Shown: piece after piece, positions 44,938-56,367 of the stretch
Position numbering within the stretch: the stretch's first letter is position 1
Layout: every line of letters begins with the position of its first letter
Assembly (NCBI GenBank): GCA_013368315.1
Contig: JAACJM010000266.1
Span: 45,285-109,284 of the forward strand
Length of the DNA stretch: 64,000 nt
Source of the DNA: Tetrapyrgos nigripes
Taxonomy: Eukaryota; Basidiomycota; Agaricomycetes; Agaricales; Campanellaceae
Direction: 5' to 3'
The notes under the pieces: generated by a model
What the model saw: the letters and a program-made list of their open reading frames with translations, nothing else
The model's database searches: none
What the model was told of the DNA's origin: nothing
Made by a program: the position numbers and the translations under genes

Positions 44938-47454
44938 ATGACCACGTCCACTTCTCTAAGACGATTTGTGGCTCTGTTGGTGATTGCAGCTGTGGCGCCT
45001 TGTCTGGCACTTATCCACGACGACTCGTCCACACTTCATAAAGCGCAATATGACTTTGTTGTTGTAGGAGGTGAGGTTCCTCGTAGTGGGGGCTAATATG
45101 GCATACTAACCTAGCGCTATCAGGAGGAACAGCAGGCTTGGTAGTAGCAAACCGTCTATCGGAATCTCCTGAAGTCTCTGTACTCGTAATCGAAGGTGGT
45201 GTATCGTGAGTGGATTATTGAGGATTTTTGTTTTGACCTTTGACCTGAGATGATCATAGGAATACGAAAGACGCGCTAAATATACAAGTCCCATTCTTCT
45301 GTACCAAAGCGACGCCTGATACACCATTCGATTGGAATTACAGGTAAAAACTCTGCTTCTTTTACGTTCTCTGAGCCATATTTATTCTGGAAAATCTATA
45401 GCACAACACCACAAGAAGCTCTTCTTAACAGGTCAATACCTTACCGCCGGGGTCACGTCCTCGGAGGTAGCAGCAGTACAAGTGAGCAAGCAAAGCATTT
45501 TAAATTCGAATCTGGACCCCGTCTAAGTAAATGCTAATACATTTACATTTCGTTGGTAGACTTTCTTGCATATAATCGAGGCCCATCCGACGACTGGGAC
45601 AGGATTGCTGCCTTCACGGGTGACGATGGATGGTCTTGGGAGAAACTACAGCCATACATTTTGCGCGTATGCCACTGCCATTCTTTGCCGTAATTTCCCT
45701 GGTGTATATTGATGACTTGAAACATGTTTTCGTAGAACGAAATCCTCACTAGGTCTATGGTGAGTCCTGGTTCTACTTGCAGGGCATTCGATACACGAGT
45801 AGTATTTCAACTGATCACTATGATTTATTTATTCTTCAGGATGGACACGATATATCCCCTCAAATTATCCCCTCTGTCCATGGTCACTCGGGAATGAACG
45901 GAGACTCGCTGGCATCATATCCAACACCTCTGGACAACAGGGTGATACGAACAACTGAGGAACTTAAACACGACTTCCCTTTCAATCATGACATGAACAG
46001 TGGGTTTCACCTTGGCATTGGTGCGTAAATCAAAGCCCCTATTCTTGGACTGAAACCTGGGTGCTGATCCTGATGACAGGGTGGCAAGTGTCTACGATCC
46101 GGAACGGCTCTCGTAGCAGTGCCGCTACGTCTTATATGGCATCCCAATACGCCAATCGAAAGAACCTAGATGTGGTGTTGAATACAAAGGTTACAAGAGT
46201 GATCCCTGAAGCTAATTCTACTACGTTCAAGACGGTGGAATACGTATCGACTTCTGGTATTTCGTCCCGAGTACTTTAGACTCAATGGATCTTCATTGAC
46301 GCGTTCTGCTAGGTCAAAAGAATCAAGTCACAGCAAAGAAGGAGATCATTCTGTCCGCAGGCAGTATCGGAACTGTCCAAGTGCTGACACTCAGTGGCAT
46401 CGCAGATCCCGAAAATCTCAGTCAGCTTGGGATAGAATCTGTCCTGAATAACCCATCGGTGGGACAGAATTTGAGTGATCACCCTATCGTTGGACAATCC
46501 TGGTTTGTTAATGACACACACACTTGGGAAGCAGCTGCTCGCAATGCGACCATCGCTGCCGAACAACTACGTGAATGGAAGACAAGCCGGACTGGGCCAT
46601 TGACCGGTAGGCTACCAAGCTTCCGCTCGCTTCCAGTCATCTTAAAGCTCCTGAATCTCTCCCAGACGCTTTAGGAAATCATCAAGGGTGGTTACGCATC
46701 CAGAAGAACTCTTCCATATTCGAGCAATATAGTGACCCTTCCGCCGGTCCAGACGCTGCTCACTATGAGATAATTTTCGCGGTAAGCTATATTTTTCTTC
46801 CTTATGAAATAGAGGCTAATGGCTCTCCAGAATGGTTTGAACTTTGCAACTCCTCCACCTACAGGAAATTTCATGACGATATCCACTGTTGTCGTGTCCC
46901 CTTTGGCCCGTAAGTCTCGCAAATTCTCCCTGTAGCCCTTTTCTTGAATAGCCGGCGTAGGTGGATCCGTTCACCTGAACGCTTCCGACCCATTGGGGAA
47001 TCCAATCATCAATCCAAATCTACTGGGCCATGACTTTGACATGTTCGTCATGCGAAAGGCAGTCCTCAGTGCCAGGCATTTCTTGACCGCGCCAGTATGG
47101 AGCGATTACGTTCTTTCACCTCTTGTGAACGCGACCACTGATGAAGAAATTAACGCGTTCATTCGGAATAACACTCGTACCATTTTCCATCCTGTCGGTA
47201 CAGCTGCTATGACTTCGGAACACTCGGGATATGGTGTCGTCAATCCAGATTTAAAGGTGAAAGGGGCGAAAGGCCTAAGAATAGTAGATGCATCAATATT
47301 TGTGAGTGTTGAATGATCAACCCTACTTTTAGTTAGTCATCGATGATTCTCCTCCTCCGTTTAGCCATTCATACCGACCGCGCATACGCAAGTTCCGGTA
47401 TACATCGTGGCCGAAAGAGCATCGGATTTGATCAAGAAGAGTTGGGGTCTATAA
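44938..47454 (+). CDS. Secreted GMC oxidoreductase, aryl-alcohol-oxidase-like
   Basis: About 13 exons, including a 24-nt one (NEILTRSM). A signal peptide covers about residues 1-25, with [15 protein letters not shown] as its core. The FAD-binding site is [20 protein letters not shown], split by an intron inside the glycine run. GHVLGGSSS is the GMC signature 1 region, [17 protein letters not shown] is signature 2, and the catalytic pair is His in HPVGTAAM and His in [14 protein letters not shown], the His/His arrangement of aryl-alcohol oxidases. [19 protein letters not shown] is the conserved C-terminal block. These flavoenzymes oxidise aromatic or aliphatic alcohols outside the cell and reduce O2 to H2O2, which feeds peroxidases. 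Length and motif order match the family and no frame break was seen. Several exon borders were placed by motif rather than measured to the base. Confidence 0.9.
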
Positions 47455-48230
47455 TACACCAGTGAGCAGAAGGACTGCTGGCAGTCTTGAAGCAAGTGAT
47501 TATTGTAGAGATTAATGGAGGAGGATTCTATTACCACGGCCAATGGAATTGCCTTCATCCTTGGTGATAGGCATATTTAGCCTCTTATAGGTCGATGATA
47601 AACTTCGCAGCATCATATTTTCCGCTCTAAAAACGTCAGTCGATCTTTGGTATCATTGATTTGATACCGCTGTAATACTACTGCCAGCCTTTCACTCTGG
47701 CATGAAGGTCAAGTTGGATTGTTGAGAGTCTGCCTCGACAGCGTGTCATTTTGCTTTGCATGCGATTATTATTGGCTGGATCGTCCAATTTGGCATACTC
47801 ATTCCGAGCCATTGTCACGGTGTTCTGGACAATCCTCTGTAGGCTGCTTAAGGTCTTTAACATCACTGCGAGAGAGCGGGCTTATATCAACGATTAGTTC
47901 CATCACTATGGAATCGCTCTTGTATTGAACAGTTGATAGGGGTCTCTCTATTTACCACATGCCGAAATCTCACCTCAGACGCGGAAACTGACCGTCGATA
48001 AACTGATCTAGGTGCTGCACATGAGCGTTGAACTGAATACTCCTTACTTGTGGCTGACGATCCATCAGGCGATATTAAAGTAGTCCCATCACGCCCGGAA
48101 GTCGCACGACGCCACCGAGGCACCGAACATTTCAAGGAATGACATTATATATATAGTACCACTGGCTGTTCATATCACTCAGCGAGCTCGTCACTTCCCT
48201 CTTCCTTGCTCACCCCATACTTCGAGAGCC
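47455..48230. other. Intergenic region, no gene seen
   Basis: 780 bases; the last 90 hold the promoter of the DUF6534 gene. Confidence 0.5.
48145..48156 (+). promoter_or_regulatory. TATA box of the DUF6534 gene
   Basis: TTATATATATAG about 75-85 bases before the ATG at 48231, followed by a CT-rich leader. Confidence 0.5.
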
Positions 48231-49869
48231 ATGGCCAGTTCACAGATACCCGCAGAAATTGCCAAGATGTGAGTACATTCTCTAGTTAATCCGGGTCAGT
48301 AGTCAATACTGACAAAAACAGTGCTGGACCTTTGGTTAGTACCGGCCGAATCGGACATAAGAACCTGAAATCCTCAAAACAATTGTCTGCAGGTGATAGG
48401 GTATATACTGAACTCTGTCTTGTATGGGATCCTTCTCTTGCAAGTTTGTAAGTCTCTGGTTCAAGAGTCGTTAATGTCAGCGTTGACTGTTGGCCCTGTC
48501 CCTAGACATGTATTATATGGCCTTCCCAAAGGACAGGCTAGTCCTCAAAATGCTTGTCTATGGCTGCTTCATCCTTGATACAGCTCAAACTGTGATGAAT
48601 ATTGCAGACGCATTCAGTATATTTGGATCGGGCTTTGGGGACATGGGCAACTTGAGAAAGATGCACTTGGCTGGGCTCAGTGTACCCATTATTACTGGTC
48701 TGAGTAAGTACTACTCGAAGATTGGCTATTTCTCAGTTGATACTAACAGACAAGCCATCAAGTAAGTTGCGCCGTGCAGAATTTCTACGCCTACCAGCTT
48801 TACATTCTATCAAATTCAAGAGTACTAAGCCTTATTATTTCCTCGGTGAGTAGGATTGGGATTGAACTCTCTTTGGCTAAGGCTGACGACGATACTTTCA
48901 GGTTGCACTCGTTCAATGTACAGGAGCAGTAGTGCAAGGTGTTTTCGCCTTCAAAATTGACAATCTGGCTACCCTTCAGTCACGGACATTTATTGAGTGC
49001 ACAGTAAGTAACTTATCCGGGCGTGTAAAGTTGACAGATATACTAAATGTCCTACAGATCTGGCTAGCAGGTTCTGCTCTCTGTGATATAATCATCGCTG
49101 TATCCATGACTCTCTTCGTCAGTGCTATTCGTGCGCGTGAATCATCCCATATTCTAACCAAAGCTTCTAGCTCGTCAAGTCTGATACCGGCCTCCGACGA
49201 ACCCATGCAATTATCCGAAAACTTATCCGGTTAACTATCGAGACAGGATCAGCCACAGGTAAGATCTAAGGGTTCCTAAAGGACTCCGAGACTTCTTAGC
49301 TCATCATCGCTCTTTCATTCCTCAAGCAACCGTCGCATTCATCGATTGTGTCCTCTTCCTGACTGTTCAAAGCTATCCCTATCACACAGTCCCGGCTAGA
49401 TGCTTGGGAAAACTCTACTCGAATACCCTCATGGCCATCCTCAACAGCCGCATGCGCATCCCAGGCAGTCGGGAAGATCCAGAATTACACTCGACAAGCA
49501 TCGCTTCACCCAGAGATTACCATTGCTACGATGATCCTTGGGGAACTATTGATTTGAACTTCACTACCATGAGATCCAGACGCGAAAGTTCCAATCGAGG
49601 GACGTTTTCGTTATCGAGGACTGGTCAGGGAAGAAGTGACATCAACACTATGTCTATGTCCATGAGCGCAGGAAGTATTGATGTGACGGATGGTATACAT
49701 GTCACGAAGGAGACGTGGTCAAGAAGCATCCCTGTCAGTGTATTGACGGTGAGTGGCTTTTGACTGAGTCAAGTCTGCAAATGTACTGATATGATTCCAT
49801 TATTATTGCTAGTCGAAGAAAGGAACCCGCCATAGCGTCGCTATACGAGAGTCTATGGTAAATCAGTGA
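48231..49869 (+). CDS. Seven-helix membrane protein, DUF6534 type
   Basis: Begins with ATG at 48231 in exon 48231-48268, continues through 48322-48334, 48393-48447, 48506-48703 and several further exons to a TGA at 49867. Very short early exons are normal for this family. Segments: VIGYILNSVLYGILLLQVYM (helix 1), then YYMAFPKDRLVLKMLVYGCF with ILDTAQTVMNIAD (helix 2, the family's 'W/F-x-LDT' region), LVALVQCTGAVVQGVFAF, CTIWLAGSALCDIIIAVSMT and FVSAIRARESS, and VAFIDCVLFLTVQ. The cytosolic tail is Ser/Arg-rich and ends RESMVNQ. DUF6534 proteins are greatly expanded in mushrooms and have no assigned function; a sensor role has been suggested only by topology. Later exon borders are approximate. 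Confidence 0.75.
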
Positions 49870-49977
49870 ATCCTCATTTTCGGGTGTGAGGTAGCCCTGG
49901 ACTCTAGCCTGACCCTATCTGCATGTCTCCGGAAAGTTCAAGTCAAACTTCTTTCGCAGATTACTGGGAGTGTCTCG

Positions 49978-50683
49978 CAGTGTTCTACCTTAAGCCTTAA
50001 ATTTGACATTTTGAAATCTTCAAGGCTTAAACCAGTTTAAGGGTTAAATTTAAGGGATTTTTTAAGGCTTAAAGTCTCGAAAAAATGAAATATTAGGGAG
50101 GAATTACTGTATTCTTGCCCATGTATTCTTTGGGGTGTATAGCTTGAGTTCCGTCTGCTTGAGCTTCTTTCAAGGAGGAGGATCAGGCTCACTGCCAGTG
50201 GAAGTGGAGGAGGATGCATTACTCAATTCATAAATTTGTCGTTTGAGTTTGTGGTGGGTTTATTGCTATGTGTCTTCTGCTTTTCAGCTTCAAGCACCCT
50301 CTTCTTCATGATGGGAAACACATCCTTGGCATCAGGCTATATGATGGACAGAGTTTTGCAGTGGCCCTTCATGAAAATAGGACCAGAGAGGATTTTTGCC
50401 AGTAGACATGGCACTTGGCAGCTTCACAACGGACTCGAATAGTGACTTATGGTATGATTTTTTTGATTCCCTGGTCTCTGTACCCTGGCCTCACTCCCAA
50501 CTCGCTTTACTATCATTCTTGGCTCTGTACCTTGGCCTTGCTCACAAGTTGCTTGAATATCATGACCCTGGGCCTTAAGACAGCTTAAGCCTTAAGGATG
50601 TCACTCGGAAATTTTTAAGTCTTAAATTTAAGGGTTAAATGGGCTTAAGGGTTAAAAGGGCTTAACCCTTTGGTAGAACACTG
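49978..50683. mobile_element. Non-autonomous hAT-type element with decayed BED zinc finger
   Basis: The terminal inverted repeats are CAGTGTTCTACC at 49978-49989 and its exact reverse complement at 50672-50683; CAGTG ends are typical of the hAT superfamily. Both subterminal regions (49990-50085 and 50574-50671) are packed with TTAAGGCTTAA/TTAAGGGTTAAA units in opposite orientation. The minus strand starts at 50409 with an ATG followed by NPLWSYFHEGPLQNSVHHIA, a stop, then CQGC: the start of a BED-type zinc finger, as at the N-terminus of hAT transposases. The catalytic core is absent. Flanking GTGTCTCG on the left and (G)TGTCCCA on the right may be a degenerate 8-bp target duplication. Length is 706 bp. 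Confidence 0.75.
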
Positions 50684-51180
50684 TGTCCCAGAGGATCTGT
50701 CTTACTAGCAAATAATCTATGGAGTATGCGTACAACTAAAAGCTAAGAAGACCACTGCAGGAGGATGAAGAGAGGTTGGTAACTAGTGATGTAGTGACCA
50801 GGAAGAATCCAAATGACTACCTGGTATGTATCCTCACTCCACATGTCACATTGTCAGCATTAATGTTTTCTCAATTGCCTCCAAATTTACCTCAATCGCT
50901 TTCACGTCAACACATCCCTATATGAAGGGGGTGTGGGCCAGTGCTGAGGTGTGGCGAATACAAGGCCTTTGCAATCCAAGCTTCTAATGTACACATTATG
51001 TTATTTGGCTTCCTTGTACTAAAAACTCTGAGACAAATACCAAGTTGTACAAGTACATATTTTTCATTAACTTTTTTGTACAAAGGCCCTCCCATATACA
51101 TCATTTACACCCCACTGTTCACTGGATCCAATAATAGTATTACAAACTACAAATTCAAAGCCAATGTCTCTCCTCCCAGC
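50684..51180. other. Intergenic region with dispersed repeat block A, copy 2
   Basis: No gene. Repeat block at 50922-50957 listed separately. Confidence 0.45.
50922..50957 (+). repeat. Dispersed repeat block A, copy 2
   Basis: GAAGGGGGTGTGGGCCAGTG then CTGAGGTGTGGCGAA, matching 22849-22884. Confidence 0.6.
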
Positions 51181-52004
51181 TCATAATATCTCACTGTATT
51201 GATGCGAGATAAACTGCTCTCCAACTTGTCCCCCTACAAACAAGAACGCCCAATCTGCATCAAAACCTGCACTTCCACTCACTGTGAGATTGCCTTGCAT
51301 GTTGTGTTGTAAGGATAGGACATTTGGAGGGCCAAATTCTGGTCCAATTTGAAAGTAATCCCCATTGGCTTTGGCAACGTCTTCATTCACTGGGGGATAG
51401 GCCAAGTAGTCCAGGTAGAAAAGCCAAATATCTGGGGAAGGCGCAGGTGATGTCACTGTTGATGTTCCCACTGTGATATTTGTAATCCTAACATCCAATG
51501 CATGCTCCCCAATCAAGACCTGAGTTCCACTCTGAAACTCGCAGATTAACCTATTGTTGAGGATTGAGTTGGGTGGGTAGTGTGGGTCTCCTGTCCAGTT
51601 TATTGTGGTTCCAGTGATTCTGTCTAGTTTACATTGGGTTGTGAAATGACCAGCATTAGAGACAGAGCCATAGACTAGCAGAGTGTTCATTGTTGCTGTT
51701 GAGTGGACATGTGGGTGATTGGGATTGGGAATTGGAATAAGAATAAGAAAAATGTTAGTTAAGATAGTGTAGTAGACGATAACATTGACATACTGTTGAA
51801 TCTGAAACTAAAACTCTCATCCATATTCACATCGTGAATCACATGAAATGTATCACCAAATGCGAAGATGCTTTGGCTCCTTCCTGAGGGACCAGGTATG
51901 ACAACACCAGCATCTAACAGCATTTGAGGAGTCATCAAGCTCCATCCACCGCTGTAAGATACATGAGGGTCTGTATTGTTGACAATTATCCACACAGTGG
52001 ACAT
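51181..52004 (-). CDS. Beta-sandwich-like basidiomycete protein, 5' end duplicated
   Basis: Exons (minus) 52004-51794 and 51695-51181 join in phase to 241 residues. The pattern VNNTDPHVSYSGGWSL near the start, then FAFGDTFHVIH, then FSFRFNTTMNTLLVYGSVSN and finally DIWLFYLDYLAY repeats the plan I know from many mushroom proteins: 'DDSDPxIxYSGxW...GTxH...FxFxGTxIxVYG...FWFDYIxY', a galactose-binding-like beta sandwich, usually followed by a membrane helix. Here that helix and any signal peptide are missing and the protein ends in QYSEIL. The 101-bp unit containing the ATG and first 30 codons occurs twice; only the inner copy stays in frame with the rest, so the ATG at 52004 is chosen. Function unknown. 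Confidence 0.6.
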
Positions 52005-52110
52005 AGACCAGCATCTAACAGCGTTTGAGGAGTCATCAAGCTCCATCCACTGCTGTAAGATACATGAGGGTCTGTATTGTTGACAATTATCCACACAGTG
52101 GACATAGACA
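51904..52110. repeat. 101-bp perfect-period tandem duplication over a start codon
   Basis: The unit beginning AGCATCTAACAGC and ending CACAGTGGACATAGAC occurs twice in a row (about 51910-52008 and 52011-52109) with only about two substitutions. The repeated ATG codons (minus) lie at 52004 and 52105, exactly 101 bases apart. Confidence 0.9.
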
Positions 52111-54598
52111 CGTCAGATGAGGTAAAGGAGTGGGAAGGGTAGGAGTAGAAGAAGGAAAAGAGAAAACAAAAACAAAAACAAAAACAAACAGGTGAAAGGA
52201 AGAGCAATAGCAATAGGAACAAAAAGCAATTACAGCTATTTCAAGTATATAAGGCATGACCAGTTTCTTTTTCCCATGCGTCTGGAAACCATCCAGCCCA
52301 ACCTTCTGAGTACACTATCAAGAAGATATAAAATTGGTTGAAACCATCAACATCAAAGAACAAGCAGATCTAGTGTACAAATGTACTTGTGAAGTGTCCT
52401 ATTGATCCTTGTGAATGCACATTCTGGTCTTATGACACGCCATACCACTTTATACAGTTCCATCCAACAGCCTAGACAACTCATCCTTTTTCTACAGAAC
52501 TTCTTTACAGTATCAGATTGTCTTTCAAGGAGCAGAAAGGTCTAAAGGTACCACCAGATAAAATTGGCCTCTGTTGGTTTTCCAAAAGCCACCAGAAACA
52601 CCTAAATGAAATAAAAGAGGTCCCCCGACACCTCAGGGTACTCCAGCTCGAACATCGCAGGCCTCGCAGCAACAACAGACGGATAACTGTAACTGCAATG
52701 TGCTAGATAGTGATATGGATGTCTTCCTTTGATGACATGGGAGAAATCTCAATTTTTTGACGTATATACAAAGATTATGATCTGAAGAATACCATATACG
52801 ATGCACACACCTTAGACGTAGATCGTTTGCGAGCTTTCGGTGGGCTTTCACTAAGGAACAGAAGACTGATGAGTAAGCACGCGGTATTGACGTGGCATAC
52901 CTCAGCAATCACAGTTCCAAAACAAAGCTCGGGAGTTTTAGGAATTTATGAACGGGAAAAGCAGGGATCGATTCGACATAGCCACACGCGGAAATGGAGT
53001 GTAAAGAACTTACCCTCATTTCATTCGGCCTCGTAACTAGCCCCTCTTATCGCCGCGGTGGCGTGACAATGATGTCATTCATGAGCCACGCACCTCGCGG
53101 TGGCAATTGAGAGGGCATCTACATATATAGCTCAGTGTGTATCTACTATGTTCATAATTAAAGATTATTGGCTGAGCTTTTAGTATCATAGCTATCAGCC
53201 GCAACTTCCGAACTTGTTGCGGAGTCACTGATCGAGCCTGCTGCGCTGATATGAGTCGCAGCCTCCACTGAGCCACTGGACTGGGCAGACAGCGACCCGC
53301 GTTTTATTGTTGATTTTTGATTGCTGTGGCAATGCCGATACCGTACCAGTTATGCGTGTAGCTTCCGACCTTTATTGTAAAAGATAGGGAGAAAACAAGG
53401 AATTGGTATTCGTACCCTCCTCGGATCCGGAGTCAGTGATTCGGAGTTGATAGTGAAGAAATGTGTGTCTTCTACTTTTTATCATACCCTATAGATCCAT
53501 TATGGTACATCCGGGCTTTACGCTGCGCCCAATATAAGCGTCGTGGCGTCGTGGCGACGTGGGCGTCGACCTGCAATATTGATTTGAACACCACCCCATC
53601 GAAAAAGACGGGTCGCACAACACCATGACCACAAGAAGGCTAATTATCAGTGAATACGACAATGCGGTCTTCCTACTAGTGAATGACATGAAGAATAAGC
53701 AATCACCTCGGTGTTCGAAATCGGAGCCTGAGGTGAGGAAGGATCCATATTCTGAGACATTCCGACGGGGTGGAGCTTTGTATCCATACTGATTTTTCTA
53801 AACATCTTGCAGAGTCGTTCAAGGGGAATTTCATGCGGGGAGCCCTGAAATAGTGCCTCCCCTGGGTACAAGAGAAAAAGAAATTAAGAATAGAACTCGT
53901 GGTGATCGTAAAGATATTTCAAATATTTTATATTGGTAGAGAAACTTCAGGGCTTCTCCTCGCAACTGCGACTGCGCAGCGCTTATTGACAGCTTGCAAA
54001 TGGCCGCGACAGTGGAAACGGAGAGATGATGATCAGTACACATGTGGTGCACATGCATACTGAGAGATTCTACCATGGTGCGACAACTTCATTCAAAGGT
54101 CAATCTAAAGGCAAAGTTGAAGGTCTTGTAGAGAATTTCGAGGAGGTAGAGGGGGGAAAGTTCTAATCGAACAATTGGACCATATTTTGTCCCTGACCCA
54201 CTGCGCAGGCAGTTGAGTATCGGCCTATTGCGATGAGGAACCCACTGGAAGGCAATATCGTCTCAACTTCCAGCTCATGATCAAAAGCCCCACCCTTTCA
54301 CCGAGATGGCAACTCACGAAAAGACAAAACATCAGATCCAGGCGACCTCATTGCCTCATCTGAATTGGAAAGTAGATAAGTATCATCACGGTAGCAATGT
54401 ATTCAGATAGACGCTCGTACTATATGCGTGCAGATCGTCAATTCCCGTGTAGCAACGTCTACATAGGTAAGTACATCGGTACACTTTGCATGACTCACGC
54501 AAAGAAACAAAGATTCAATGCGACGAAGGCGAAAACCTTTCCCTACATAAGTATCTTGAATTCGCTGTCGGTGTTTGGAAAGCTATCATCCATCTGCA
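52111..54598. other. Gene-poor divergent interval with dispersed repeat
   Basis: 2.5 kb without a convincing gene. It holds repeat block B copy 2 (52950-53038), short GTCGTGGCG repeats around 53540-53570, and at its right end the promoter of the PalI-like gene. The first 100 bases (52130-52200) include an AAAACA run and are the likely promoter of the minus-strand gene at 52004. Confidence 0.45.
52950..53038 (+). repeat. Dispersed repeat block B, copy 2
   Basis: CATAGCCACACGCGGAAATG, then CTCATTTCATTCGGCCTCGTAA, in the same order and spacing as 23110-23190. Confidence 0.6.
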
Positions 54599-55566
54599 AT
54601 GTCCCGTCAATTCTTCGTCCCGGGAATTATCCTCCTCTTTGTAGCCCTCGTGCTGAGCTTCTTGACTTCAATCTCACTTCCTTCCATACACTTCCTCGAT
54701 ATTGCTCGCATCCACTTTGGTAATGGTCAAGGTCAAAATCTACCTAAGGATCAGTTAATCCAAGAGGCAAGGGTAAGTAGTGGTTGCCTTCGCTCGAACT
54801 TCGTCTTAATATGTTCCCTCTTGATCTTTTCTCTAAAAAATTATAGTTTGGTATCTGGTAAGCGGTGATTCGATGCTATGAGTGACTAAAGAGACAAACC
54901 TATATCCACAGGGGATACTGCTACTACGACCTCAACGACGACTCGACATGCGTGCACACTGGGCATGGATATGAATTTCCCCTCAGGGCCAGCTTTGATG
55001 GCGATACCAACACGATCACTGTGGAAACAATTGGAGCGAGCTGGACTAGGGGTTTGGCTGTACATCCTGTTGGTCAGTTACATTACTTTCGAGTACACTC
55101 TCTTGAACGATGTGGCGCTAACTTATCTCATCGGGTATCTAGCTACGGTCTTTACGGCCATAGCTCTAGGCCTTTCCGTCTATTCCACTGTCACTGGCAA
55201 CATCGCTGCAGCCTTGGGAGTCCTGGTTGCCTCGCTCTTGGCAGCGTTTTTGACCTTGCTGGCGTTTATCATCGACATTGCTCTCTACGCCTACGTTCAC
55301 CATAAAGTCCACGAAGTTGATGGTAGATGGAATGTCGATACTGCACCAGGTGCGTAACAAGGTCTCCGACGTAGTTGATATCGAGCTGAGCTGAGAATTT
55401 GTTGATTTTCACTATAGGTTTCTGGTTAACTTTTGTCTCTCTCCTCTGCATACTTTTCGCCACATGCACGATCTTCATTGGGCGCCGAAAGGCAGGAGAT
55501 TCATCACCGAGCTATCCTACGATGTCAGGAGGTTCAGGGATCTTGTCTCGATTCAGAAAGAACTGA
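54599..55566 (+). CDS. PalI/Rim9/SUR7-like tetraspan membrane protein, copy 1
   Basis: Exons 54599-54772, 54847-54857, 54912-55072, 55143-55349 and 55418-55566 join in phase to 233 residues. Helix 1 (PGIILLFVALVLSFLTSISL) is followed by an extracellular loop with LPSIHFLDIARIHFG and the family signature W-G-x-C...C: WGYCYYDLNDDSTC, formed across two introns. Then come GASWTRGLAVHPV, helix 2 (FTAIALGLSVYSTV), helix 3 (LGVLVASLLAAFLTLLAFII) and helix 4 (FWLTFVSLLCILFATCTIFI), ending in a short basic tail. Rim9/PalI members assist plasma-membrane pH sensing; SUR7 members sit in eisosomes. I cannot decide between them. Exon 2 is only 11 nt. A damaged duplicate lies downstream. Confidence 0.88.
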
Positions 55567-56367
55567 GGATCGTGATCTGACCTGGTGTCGAAGGGACGAT
55601 TGAAGTATTCAGCTAGGTCTGAACACTGGGGACTCATCGCAATGGGTACTGTACTCAGTATCACTTCTGAACGCTTTCCAAACGGCTATGTATATGTATA
55701 TTTCTTGTATTTATTTCGCGCTTTCACTCGCTGAAAGTTCTACGATCGTGTAGCACTAGCTTTCTTGAATGGAATGACAGCCACGACTGTAATAGCGAAA
55801 GAGGACAGTTGCCTTTGCCAGTAAGAGATCTCAGCTTGAATGAACGCCCATGGCGTCCGGTGCTCGCGGAGGTGCTCCATGTTTTCAGCCACTGAATTCA
55901 TAAACGGATGAGGCAATAAGCGATACACACTAGGAGGAGTGGCAAATATGGGCGAACGAGTTCACCAACGTAGCTCTTGAACAGGCCTTCATAGACTAAG
56001 AGAGAATCTTTGAGCTTCAACCAGGAGCGGTACTTGAGCGATACGTACCTTGATCCACTTCTAAGAAGATCGTTTGAGAATTGTTCGAGAACCAATAGTA
56101 GACGCTCGTACCATATGCTCCTTGATCTTGTGGTGATAGCCGATGGTTCGTATCTTCAAACGATTATATTCTGTAGACGCTCAAGACTCGGATGATTTTA
56201 TCTTCCAGGGCTGCCATTGACAGGAATTTATTTTTTGACTCACGCAGGGTATACATAAAAGAGCAAGGGGGGAAGTCCCATTTACGGTCTTCCCCTTCAC
56301 CCCCTCCCCCTGACCTGCATACCCTCAGCAGTCACTGGTGTAAGACAAGCGTCAAGCTTCCGATCTA
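55567..56367. other. Spacer between the PalI/SUR7-like copies
   Basis: No gene. The stretch near 56100 (TAGACGCTCGTACCATATGC) repeats the sequence near 54408 upstream of copy 1, so the duplicated unit includes 5' flanking DNA. A TATACATAAAAG at about 56250-56261 is the likely core promoter of copy 2. Confidence 0.5.
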
